Below, piece after piece: positions 10,401 through 18,739 of a DNA stretch of 64,000 bases. The notes below the pieces were generated by a model. That model was given only the letters and a program-made list of their open reading frames with translations. It ran no database searches and had not been told where the DNA came from. Origin of the DNA: Shinisaurus crocodilurus (Eukaryota > Chordata > Lepidosauria > Squamata > Shinisauridae); the NCBI GenBank assembly GCA_021292165.1, contig CM037888.1:34119091-34183090 (forward strand), given 5' to 3'. Position numbers and translations under genes: made by a program. Position 1 is the first letter of the stretch. Each line of letters opens with the position of its first letter.

Positions 10401-12055
10401 TTAGGAGTGAGCAGTGAAGTGGCCGAGTTTGTGGATGACACCAAATTATTTAGGGTGGTTAAAATAAAAAGGGATTGTGAAGCGCTCCAAAAGGATCTCT
10501 CCAAACTGGGAGAACGGGCATCAAAATGGCAAATGCGGTTCAGTGTAAGCAAGTGTAAAGTGATGCACATTGGGGCAAAAAAAAATAAATCCCAACTTCA
10601 AGTATAAACTGATGGGAGCTGAGCTAGCAGTGACTGATCAAGTGATCTGTGATGGTCAGCACGATGAAAATGTCGACCCCTGTGTGCGGCTGCTGAGAAA
10701 ATGGCAAACTCCAAGTTAGGCATAACTAGGAAAGGAATTGAAAATAAAGCTGCCAAGATCATACTGCCGCAACCACACTTAGAATACTGTGTCCAGTTCT
10801 GGTCACCACACCTAAAAAAGGATATTGTATTTTAGGTTGCCACACCTAAAAAAGGTCTATTGTTGGAAAAAGTGCAGCAAACGGCAACTAAAATGATCAA
10901 GGGGCTGGAGCAACTCCCCTATGAGGAAAGGATGCAACATCTGGGAATGTTTAGCTTAGAAAAAAGGTGAGTAAGGGGAAACATGATACAGCTGTAAAAA
11001 ACATTATGCATGGTGTGGAGAAAGTGAATAGGGAGACAGTTCCCCCACCCCTCATACTAGAACCAAAAGGGGTCACTGCATGAAGCTGATTGGTGGGAGA
11101 TTCAGGACAGATTAAAGGAAGGACTTCTTCACACAGCATGGAGTTAAACTATGGAATTCACTTCCACAAGGTGTTGGGATGGCCACCAATTTGGAGGGCT
11201 TTAAAAGGGGATTGGACAAATCCATGGAGGATAAGGCTATCAGTGGCTACTAGTCCTGATGGCTCTATGCTACCTCCAGTTGCCTCTGTACACCAGTTGC
11301 TGGGGAACATTGACGGGAGGCTGCTGCTGCACTCATGTCCTGCGTGTGGGATCCCGTGGGCAGCTGGTTGGCCACTATGTGAACAGAATGCTGGACCAGA
11401 TGGACTCTTGGTCCGCCCCGGGCAAGGGCCAGAAGGCCGCGGCGGCCGCGCGGAGGGTGACGAGGGTCAAGGGCGCCCGCGCGGCTTGCCAAGGCCCAGC
11501 GAGCGGAGCAGCTGCTGGCGGCGCGCGGGCGGGCGGGCGGGCGGCGCGCGGGAGGCCACATGGCAGAAGCGGCCAGGCCGCGCCACGGAGACGCCAGCGC
11601 GCTCCGCCGGCGCTGCCCAGCCGTGGGGAAGGGGCGGCCAAGGCCCCTCGGGGGCGCACTTGGGGCTGCAGGGGCAGGGGCCGCCCCGGAAGGGAGGGAG
11701 GGGTTGGGGGGCCGGCTCCCCTCGCGCCGGGAGGCCTCGGCCAAGGCCCCCGGGCCTGCCCTGCCCCGCCAGACGAGGGGCCGGCGGGTGGCCGGGCCGG
11801 GCCGCGCGCTGCCCACCTTGACGTCGTCGTCCTCGTCCTCGCCGGCCCAGCGGTCCACGGCCACCACGGCAGGAGCGGGCAGGAGGCGCCCGGCCAGGGG
11901 ATCCGCCACCTCGAAGGTGTCCACATCTGCGGAGACAGAGAAAGGCGCTCAGCGGCCGCGCGGGCGGCAGGCAGGCAGGCAGAGGGCAGGCAGAGGGCGG
12001 GGAAGGGCGCGGGCCCCGGCCGGACCTTACCCCAGGAATCCGCCTCGGCCGCCAT
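4284..12055 (-). CDS. EIF3J: EIF3J, eukaryotic translation initiation factor 3 subunit J (coding exons 1-6; 3' end outside window)
   Basis: eIF3j is the loosely attached eIF3 subunit that binds the 40S decoding centre and mRNA entry channel and takes part in initiation and ribosome recycling (known of the family). Six minus-strand exons were assembled: 12031-12055, 11817-11926, 5777-5834, 5499-5590, 4692-4806 and 4284-4442. All junctions are GT-AG and phases agree, giving 186 residues. Visible: an acidic N-terminus ending [13 protein letters not shown] followed by a glutamate run (residues 46-57), a lysine-rich helix (about 66-95, containing [12 protein letters not shown]), [10 protein letters not shown] (about 109-118), and the conserved core [16 protein letters not shown] and [10 protein letters not shown] (about 144-178). 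The human protein is about 258 residues, so about 70 C-terminal residues (normally lysine-rich, ending in acidic/aromatic residues) are missing. I did not find them in 1-4283, so they probably lie before coordinate 1. The start is fixed by a strong Kozak context at 12055 inside a CpG island. Confidence 0.95.
4692..4806 (-). CDS. EIF3J: EIF3J coding exon 5
   Basis: 115 bp encoding [10 protein letters not shown], then [20 protein letters not shown] and LELAKETF (residues 96-133). The acceptor is atttaag (weak polypyrimidine tract) and the donor GTAAGTG. Near-identical to mammalian eIF3j in the [10 protein letters not shown] segment. Confidence 0.95.
5042..5457 (-). repeat. Possible solo LTR in EIF3J intron 4
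   Basis: About 415 bp with TG..CA-like ends. On the minus strand there is a TTATATA box near 5,172 and CAATAAAGC near 5,050, about 120 bp downstream. A 136-codon open frame on the plus strand has no recognisable domain. No matching target duplication was seen, so the call is tentative. Confidence 0.35.
5499..5590 (-). CDS. EIF3J: EIF3J coding exon 4
   Basis: 92 bp encoding the basic helix (T)[16 protein letters not shown], ending QEEIKKR (residues 65-95). The acceptor is gttcacag and the donor GTAAGG. Lys/Glu-rich with coiled-coil character, as in vertebrate eIF3j. Confidence 0.93.
5777..5834 (-). CDS. EIF3J: EIF3J coding exon 3
   Basis: 58 bp encoding DNWDD, a run of seven Glu, then KETEVKP. 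The acceptor is ttgctag. Two donors are possible. GTGAGA after CCAG is preferred because it preserves the conserved EVKP and keeps phase with exon 4. An internal GTAAAG would delete three residues. Confidence 0.9.
5946..7003. other. EIF3J intron 2, unassigned stretch
   Basis: No exon, RNA gene or clear repeat body recognised. Short open frames (up to 129 codons) lack domain similarity. Confidence 0.5.
7012..7091. mobile_element. hAT-like MITE copy 2 (80 bp)
   Basis: Same TIR as the 1,588 copy (CAGTGTTCTCCAACCTTGGG). Flanks TTCTATCT and CTCTATCA match at 6 of 8 bases, a slightly decayed 8-bp duplication. Confidence 0.85.
7149..7257. mobile_element. hAT-like MITE, second family
   Basis: Left end CAGGGTGGGCAACCTGTGGC and right end near TGGCCCATCCTTG, with ACTCCCATCATCC inside. 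Related to the copies at 46,792 and 57,925. Flanks TTTTAGAA and TTCTAGTC match only partly. A further, older relative may follow at about 7,266-7,345. Confidence 0.65.
8489..8650. repeat. Diverged direct repeat, copy A
   Basis: Shares with 9,289-9,475 the order: TTTTCAAA, AGCTTGGCT-CAGCAGCAG, CTAGCTA-AGCTATA, AGGCAGGCT, GATGAAGC, CATCAGCACACA-like. Similar enough to be a local duplication or two copies of an unknown repeat. Confidence 0.6.
9289..9475. repeat. Diverged direct repeat, copy B
   Basis: Counterpart of 8,489-8,650. It also contains a fresh short tandem duplication of GCATCAGCACACACGCGAGTT-type sequence at 9,448-9,480. Confidence 0.6.
9715..11405 (+). mobile_element. CR1-type LINE with duplicated RT segment
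   Basis: RT blocks [20 protein letters not shown] and [18 protein letters not shown] occur at 9,770-10,093 and again, separately mutated, at 10,155-10,465 ([29 protein letters not shown]). The copy continues into C-terminal coding ([14 protein letters not shown], near 10,780) and a CR1-type 3' UTR ending near 11,405. Frameshifts throughout. Inserted about 400 bp downstream of EIF3J exon 2, antisense to the gene. Confidence 0.8.
11817..11926 (-). CDS. EIF3J: EIF3J coding exon 2
   Basis: 110 bp encoding residues 9-45, starting [10 protein letters not shown] and ending [13 protein letters not shown]. The acceptor is ctccgcag and the donor GTGGGC, in phase 0. The DRWEGEDED-type motif is the conserved eIF3j N-terminal signature. 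The middle (about residues 20-31) is an Ala/Pro/Val stretch without an obvious mammalian counterpart. Confidence 0.94.
12031..12055 (-). CDS. EIF3J: EIF3J coding exon 1
   Basis: Encodes MAAEADSW plus the first base of an Asp codon. The ATG has A at -3 and G at +4. The donor reads GTAAGG directly after the codon-splitting G. The following intron is only 104 bp and very GC-rich. Confidence 0.93.
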
Positions 12056-12060
12056 CTTGC
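12048..12060 (-). promoter_or_regulatory. YY1-type site overlapping the EIF3J start codon
   Basis: On the minus strand the sequence is CAAGATGGCGGCC, matching the YY1 core AAGATGGCGGC in the orientation usually found just downstream of the TSS in housekeeping genes. It includes the initiator ATG, so it doubles as the Kozak context. Transcription therefore probably starts a few tens of bases upstream (about 12,060-12,110); the TSS itself is not visible. Confidence 0.6.
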
Positions 12061-12880
12061 TCGCCCGTCACTCGCTCAGGCCCGGCGGAGGGGGGAAGGC
12101 CGGGCGGGCGCCACGCGGGGCATGCCGGGACGGGAGGCGGGGCTTCTTTCTCCCCCTCACCGTCCCGCGGGTAGAAGTCGACGGTGACGGAGGCACGCGC
12201 GGGCCTCAACTTCCGAATCTGTGGAGACTTCTTTTACCTCTCCCCGCGGAGAATAGCACGGGATCCCTGCTATTTCTACCGTAGCGAGCGGCGGCACCCC
12301 TGGCCTTTCTGCGGGCGGCGCTCGCTTCTGCCCCGGAAGGCCAGGCCAGCGGCACAAAGCGCTCCCTGTCGGGGCCCCGAAGCTGGGGCGACGCGCGCCT
12401 CTTCTTTTTCTCAGCTCTGCGGCCGTGGGCGGCGCCTCCCGCCCTGCGCTCGCGAGCGGAGCGGGCGCGGAGCTCGCTTCCCGCCGCGCCCGCAGGCCGG
12501 CCGGCGCTGCTGGAAGAGCCGGGGGCGTGGTGCGGGGCCGCGGAGTTGCCCTCGGGCGCCCCGTGCGAGCGCGAAGGGGCGCCGGCGCGTCCCCGGGCCG
12601 CAGCGTGGCCGCGCGTCTTCCTTTGGGCCGCCCGGAGGAGCGCGCTTCCGGGCCCCTGTCCGTCGGTGTCGCGAGCGCGGAGTCCGGCATCCCCGCGGGG
12701 CCCACGCGGCGGCCGTGCCTTTTTTGCGGCTAATTTGCCCCGCCAGCTCCTCGGGTGCAGCGCCCCGTGTGCTCTCTCGGCCCTGCGGTACTAGTTTTCT
12801 ATTTGCGGGAAAGTTTTCCTGACCTGGAGGAGCTTTCAAAATCCACCATCTGGGCCGGCCAGTTTCGCCTTTCGGCACCT

Positions 12881-13985
12881 AACCACTCTCCTTCCAACCA
12901 CTAGGTAATTCCACTTGAACTCAATTAACTTTTTTGGCGGGTCTGCCACCTCCTCCGGCTTTGGGAGCATCACGCTCTGTCAGTTTCGCCAAGCCAGGAG
13001 GCAGATCCGAGTTGCATCCGGTCTTGTGTGTTTTCAGAAAGGGAGGCCAGCCCTTGCGTCGCTATCCCAAAATACATTGCTAGGTGTAATCCGATACCTG
13101 CAGCACCTACCTCGGACTCATTTATTCAGATTGTAAATCTCCATTTTGAGACTGGTTCTATCTAAACCGCAGACCTCATGGCCGCAACAGCTGGCCAAAT
13201 TTTTGGATTTTGCTGTTTCTTCCCATTCCCTCCTTTTTTGTACCACCCAGCCTGGTGAAGACTTCTGGAGATCTGCACATGTTTTTACTGTTGTTAACAA
13301 AAGTATTAACTGGATTTTGGATTTTAAAAGAGGAAAAGACACTCCCAGTCCAAGGTCCTGGTGTGCTGAAGAAAAGGAAACTGGACTATATTGCTCTGCA
13401 AGCAGGCCCCTTCAGGATTTGGGCAGCTGGCCCAAAGCTGATCTAGCAGATCATTGGACAACTTGCAAGGACCCAGCAGGCATAGGGTCCTGGTCCAGGT
13501 GGTCCAGCTCTGGAAATACTCTCCCTTCCTGCTTGCTGGCCTCCCCTTTGCCTGAAATAAACCAGTTGTTACTTGTTGCAAATCAGTATATTCATAGGAA
13601 GCTGCCTTATAGGAGATTGGTCGCTTTGCCCTTGTAGCCCAGTGCACGCTCTTCTGGGGACTTCAGTGGCCCTGGAAGTTTTCTGCTGCAGCCAGCAATT
13701 TCACAGCAATGGCTGGTGTGAGTACATTGTGGGGATGTCTCTACAGTGGCCATGGCCACCAACAACCCCTGGTGCACGCACACTGCCCATTTGGCTGGCC
13801 TCCCCTTTCCTTGCCTCACCCCCCCCCCCCAGCACATGGGCCTCCGTATCCCTCTTGACCCAGCAACCTAATGCGCATGTCCACTCCCTACACACACACA
13901 CACACACACACAGAGGAAGCAGTCCCTGATTATGCATTTCTGCACTGCAGTGCCACACAGATTCTGGCCTTGGTCGGGTGCTGGC
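12881..13985. other. Intergenic, CpG shore and unassigned sequence
   Basis: No exon recognised. 13,590-13,615 resembles the 3' end of the tRNA-derived SINE seen at 32 kb (AGGAAGCTGCCTTATA). A (CA)n microsatellite lies at 13,891-13,912. Confidence 0.5.
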
Positions 13986-13989
13986 TCCT

Positions 13990-14400
13990 CAGTGACCAGT
14001 GGGGCCTCAAGAGTATCCTGCCTTGGCCCCACCGGCACGATCAGTAGCCCATCTCAGGGCCATCCTCATTTCGCCTACCTTCTCGGGGTCACAAACGACT
14101 GCAGGACGGAGACACGGGAAGTGCATCTTCAGCATCCCGCATGCACACTCCGCAGCCGTGTATGTTGTCTGGTAATGGCATTCACTGGGTTCTGGAAGCT
14201 TCATCTGGTATGGGGTCAGGAGGAATGGCTGCAGCGGGTATCCCCTGTCGCCTGCAAGCACTTGGATGGGTTGCCGGCACCCTCTCCCGCACCTGGTGCC
14301 TACTTCGTACCCAGCCCCACCTGTGTGACCAGGAGTGCCAGCAGGCGGGAAGCCTCAGAGACTTGGGATTCATGTGCACTGAACTCTGACAACTATATTC
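13990..14400 (-). pseudogene. PIF/Harbinger transposase relic
   Basis: Minus-strand frames read SVHESQVSEASRLL (compare the Harbinger SVHDSR catalytic block), then after a frameshift LAGDRGYPLQPFLLTPYQ and CGMLKMHFPCLRP, then PEKVGEMRMAL. GD.GYPL and G.LK.RF.CL are diagnostic of Harbinger/HARBI1-type DDE transposases. It has a stop and a frameshift. Terminal repeats were not found. Confidence 0.75.
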
Positions 14401-14848
14401 TATGTTAGCAAACATTACAGTTAAGGGAGTAGTAGTTATACTAGGTTTCATTTAATCTGGAGTAATGCATGCTCCCTAAAAGAACCACATGAATGATCCG
14501 TAATAGACTCCTTTCTGTTGAGGTCCCACCCACGTCAGTGGGATCAGGCAGCAAAGTTCCGTGAAAAATGTGAGTGAATTGGCTGTGCGATCATGGTCCG
14601 TTCACACTTCGCATTTATTTAGGCATTCATGCGTGAACACAGTAACTCAAAAGTATCAACTGGGCTGAGCTAAAATGCTGTGCCTCATGAAGAGACTTCT
14701 GCTCAGGAGCTGTCCTAAATGTGACCACTGTGTGCCAGCCCCCCGCCTTCCTCAGGACCAGCCAGAGCCCAAGCTGGATCTCTGCACCGCCTGTCCTGGC
14801 AGTTCAAGCAAAACAATTTACAGTAAACAGTCCCATGTGACTCTAGAG

Positions 14849-14962
14849 CAGTGTTCTCCAACCTTGGGTCCCCAGATGTTTTTGGCCTACAGCTATGCTG
14901 GCTGGGGCATGCTGGGAGTTGTAGGCCAAAAACATCTGGGGACCCAAGGTTGGAGAACACTG
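14849..14962. mobile_element. hAT-like MITE copy 3 (114 bp) with palindromic target duplication
   Basis: CAGTGTTCTCCAACCTTGGG ends, near-perfect foldback. Flanked by an exact 8-bp duplication CTCTAGAG (14841-14848, 14963-14970), which fits the nTCTAGAn preference of hAT elements. Intergenic. Confidence 0.92.
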
Positions 14963-15509
14963 CTCTAGAGGACAGCAGAAGCAGAGGGCGGGGATGAAAG
15001 AGGAGAGTGTTGTCTGCGGGCAATGTTTGTACTGGTCAAATGATGAAGTGGGGCAAAATGCCAACTAGTCTCATTCTTGTTAGTGTTGCAAATGTGGGGA
15101 GGCCGCTTCTCCCCCCGTGAAGACTAAATATGCAAGGAACACAGCAAGAGTGGGTGCGGAGCCAGGCAGGGAAAGCCGAGGCTGGTATTTTACAAGCTGC
15201 TCTAGCAGCCAGGAGCACATCAATGGATGTGCTTTCTCTTGCCTTGCTCCAACTGCCAAAGGAAGCTGCCTTTCCATCTAGCCTAGTAGTGTGTACTCTG
15301 ACTGGCAGGACCTCAACACAGCTGGAAGCCAAGCCCTGAAAATATTCCCGAGCTGCTGGAGTGCTAAAATGGTCGGATCTTCCCAACATGAGACATTGCT
15401 GCACTGCATTTTTTTGGATACAATCCAGGAGAAACAGGGATTCAAGCGATTATTCCATATTGACAAAAGTGTAAAATGCTATTTTTGACCTATGTGACAA
15501 ACTTTGTTA

Positions 15510-16000
15510 TTTATGATAGAATCATCTTTTATTTATATTTTTAATCCACCCAATAACCGACATTCTCTGGGCAGATTACAAACAGTTAAGATACTAAAAT
15601 GCCATAAGAATAGTTAAAAACATACGATACAATATAATTGGAAGGGAGTTTGTAGCCCGTCTAGTCCAGCCCCTGCTGGCTGTGGGAAATCTAAAGCTGG
15701 CACGTAGTCTTAACAGATGGCTTTCTAGCCTCAAGCCCGGCGTGGCCCAAGTAATTGGCTCTGTTGTTAAACTGCTCTTACCATCAAGACGGTTCTCCCA
15801 ATGTCCAGCTGAAACCTGCCCTCCTGTAATTTAAGCCCATTAGATCTAGTTCCACCCACTTGGCAGCAGAGAACCGGATACGGGATTCCAGAGGAGATCT
15901 GACTAATGAAAAATAAAGTGGAACTATTACTTCTCATACTTATAAACTATGATTCTATTAATGCAGTGTAAAATCACATTAGCCTTTTAGCAGCAGCAGC
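15510..16000 (-). mobile_element. LINE 3' ends: L2-like tail followed by CR1-like 3' fragment
   Basis: 15,510-15,625 is an L2-type 3' tail in minus orientation (ATCCACCCAATAACC, CTGGGCAGATTACAAA). 15,635-16,000 is a CR1 3'-UTR-like segment in minus orientation (GTCTAGTCCAGCCCCTGCT, ACAGATGGCTTTCTAGCCTC, AATTTAAGCCCATTAGA). Confidence 0.65.
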
Positions 16001-16559
16001 AGCAATAATCATGTTCAGCTGGTGGCTGACTGCATTCCCAAGATCATCTTCGCATGTATTATGACCAAACCAGGTGTTACCCATCCTATACCTGTGCATT
16101 TGGGTGGATGGGTAAAAATGAATAGATGCATCCTTGTATGTTCAGAAATGCATACTTCTGAGTAAGCCTGCACAGGATGCCAGCATAGGGGTTTTTTTTC
16201 TTTTCCTTCCCCTTCATCAGTGATCTATCAGTCAGGTAGAATGATTCCTTCCCTCGGAATCAGCTCTCTTGTCTCAGTTGACACTTGCCTGCTACTGTTC
16301 CCCCACTGCTAAGAATGGCAACAGGAGAACTGCGCTGAGCACGCCTGACTTATCTCAAGCATCAGGATTCTAAAATCCTGGGAAGTTTCCACAGACAGAG
16401 GAGGCGCTCCTTTGCAGACAGTCACCCTCCATGTGTAGACGGCAACAAGAACAGCAAGGGAGGGGGTGGAGTTAGTGGAATTATTCCTGTGCTCCTTTGT
16501 GTGTAGAATTTATATGTGAGCCGAACAACTGAATAGGGCTCGATTCAATCGAACACGGG

Positions 16560-18735
16560 CTAGAGCCTATTTGAAGGCCTATTCTGGCCACACGGGCAGC
16601 AAAAAAAAAATTTCTCTGCCACTATTGCATCTGCAAAGAGCCGCCCTGCGGAGCTGTTTCGGGTGGTCAGGGGTCTTTTGCACACCAGACCGCAAGAGAA
16701 CTCAAATGTTTCAACAGCCCACTGCGAACAATTTGCTCAGCACTTTGCAGACAAAGTCACTCGGATCCGCTCTGACTTGGACGCTATAGTTGATGCAGAC
16801 CCAGTGGATGTAACTTTGGCTCCTGCTTGTCCAGTGTTATTGGATGCTTTTCAATTTGTACAGCCTGAGGATGTGGACAGGATCCTTGGGGAGGTGAGAG
16901 CCACCACGTGTGCTCTAGATCCTTGTCCTTCCTGACTTATAAAAGTACCTCCTCCAGAGGAGGACTAGCTGAGTGGGTAAGGGGAGTGGTCAATGCCTCC
17001 CTTTCTCAAGGCAGGGTTCCAGCCTGCCTGAAGGAGGCAGTGGTGAGACCCCTGTTGAAAAAGCCCTCCCTGAACCCCACGATATTGGATAATTACCAGC
17101 CAGTCTCCAATATTCCATTTCCAGGCAAGGTATTGGAGCATGTGATAGCCTCCCAACTCCAGGGATTCCTAGGTGAGACAGATTGTCTAGAACCATTTTA
17201 ATCTGGCTTCAGACCTGGTTATGGGACAGAAACCTCTTTGGTTGCCTTGGTAGATGACCTACTTTGGGAACTAGACACGGGGAGTGTGTCCTTGTTGGTT
17301 CTGCTGGGCCTCTCAGCGGTTTTCGATACCATCAACCATGGTATCCTTCTGGGCTGCCTTACTGGGATGGGACAAAGGCACTGTTTTACAGTGGCTCCAT
17401 TCCTTCCTGGAGGGGTGGACCCAGAACCTGGTGGTGGTACTGGGGGACCTCTGTTTGACTCCCTGGCTGTTGGCCTGTAGAGTTCCCCGGGGTTCTGTTT
17501 TGTCCGCCATGCTATTTAACATATACATAAAGCCATTAGGAGAGGTTGTCCAGTTTTGGGGTTTGGTGTCACCAGTATGCTGATAACACCCAACTCTATT
17601 TCTCCTTTCCATCGAATTCCAAGGAAGTTGTTGATATGTTAAACCGGTGTCTGTTGGCAGTAATGGACTGGATGAGGGCAAACAAATTGAAACTTAATCC
17701 AGGCAAGACAGAGGTGCTCTTGGTCAGTCGGAAGGGAGATCAAGGAATGGGAATTCAGCTTGTGTTGGATGGGGTTACACTCCCCCTGAAGACACAGGTT
17801 CGCAGCTTGGGTGTACTTCTGGATTCATCCCTGAGCCTGGATGCCTGGGTTTTGGCGGTGGCCAGGAGTGCATTTGCACAGTTAAAGTTAGTGCGCCAGC
17901 TGCACCTGTTCCTGGAGCTGTCTGATTTGGCCACAGTGACACATGCCTTAGTTACATCCTGTTTGGATTACTGTAATGCGCTCTATGTGGGGCTGCCTCG
18001 AAAGAGTGTTTGAACCAGCTTGTTCAAAGAGCTGCTGCCAGACTGCTGACGGGCTGGCTACAGGGAGCATACAACTCCTTTGTTACAACAGCTTCCTTGG
18101 CTCCCAGTCTGTTGCTGGGCACAATTCAAAATGCTGGTTATGACCTATAAATCCCCATATGGCTTGAGTCCAGATTATCTGAAAGACTATTATCCCTTAT
18201 AAACCTGCCCGTATTATTTTATTTATTTATATCCTGCCTTATTCACAATACTGGGTCTCAAGGCGTGCCAAGATATTCAGGGGAGGCCCTTCTGTTAGTG
18301 CCACCACCATCTCAGGCACACCTGGCAAGAACACGGGAGAGGGCCTTCTCAGTGGCTGCCCCAACACTGGAATTCCCTTCCCAGGGAGGCTAGAATGGCA
18401 CCCTTTGTTTTTGGAGTTAGGCAAAAACTTTTTTGTTTTAGCAGGTTTTTGGCAATAGTCTGGACCTGAGAGAATGTGATGCAGTAGTGCTGTTTATATT
18501 GTTATTGTTTTGTGATATTTTATATACAATTCCATTTATTTATGCATCAGCCAACCAGGCTATCGCACGGTGTGTGTGTGTATTATATATATATAATTTT
18601 AATATAGATGGTTTAATTATATTCTTAACTTTTGTATATTTCTATTTATAGGTTTTAATTGTACAAGTTTTATTGTTGTAAAGCCACCTTAAGTTCCACT
18701 ATTGGGAAAAAGGTGGGATATACTGTATAAAAATA
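16560..18735 (+). mobile_element. L2-clade LINE, decayed but long
   Basis: Broken ORF2 blocks in order: FADKVTRIRSDLDAIV (about 16,745), LKKPSLNPTILDNYQPVSNI (about 17,055), SGFRPGYGTETSLVALVDDL, SLLVLLGLSAVFDTINHGIL, VPRGSVLSAMLFNIYIKPLG, HQYADDTQLYFSF (about 17,570; intact YADD catalytic motif), MDWMRANKLKLNPGKTEVLL and TSCLDYCNALYVGLPRKSV. The 3' UTR ends with AAGCCACCTTAAGTTCC then GGTGGGATATACTG near 18,715. Several frameshifts. Intergenic, opposite to both genes. Confidence 0.85.
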
Positions 18736-18739
18736 TAAT

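Larger units (their letters stand above)
11400..12880. promoter_or_regulatory. EIF3J: CpG island promoter of EIF3J
   Basis: A dense GC/CpG block covers EIF3J exons 1-2, intron 1 and about 800 bp upstream, in sharp contrast to the AT-rich flanks. Many long GC-rich reading frames cross it in all frames as a composition artefact. It is TATA-less as far as I can see, in keeping with a housekeeping promoter. The upstream half (12,100-12,880) could also drive a divergent transcript, as I recall for the human locus; that is inference. Confidence 0.85.

Noticed and set aside
11090..12878. Long overlapping open frames on both strands (up to 341 codons) in the EIF3J CpG island
   Set aside because: Stop-poor because of GC content; Ala/Arg/Gly/Pro-rich in every frame, no domain. 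The real coding content is EIF3J exons 1 and 2.
13146..13637. 163-codon frame upstream of EIF3J
   Set aside because: No recognisable domain, no splice or promoter evidence, low-complexity composition ordinary for intergenic DNA.
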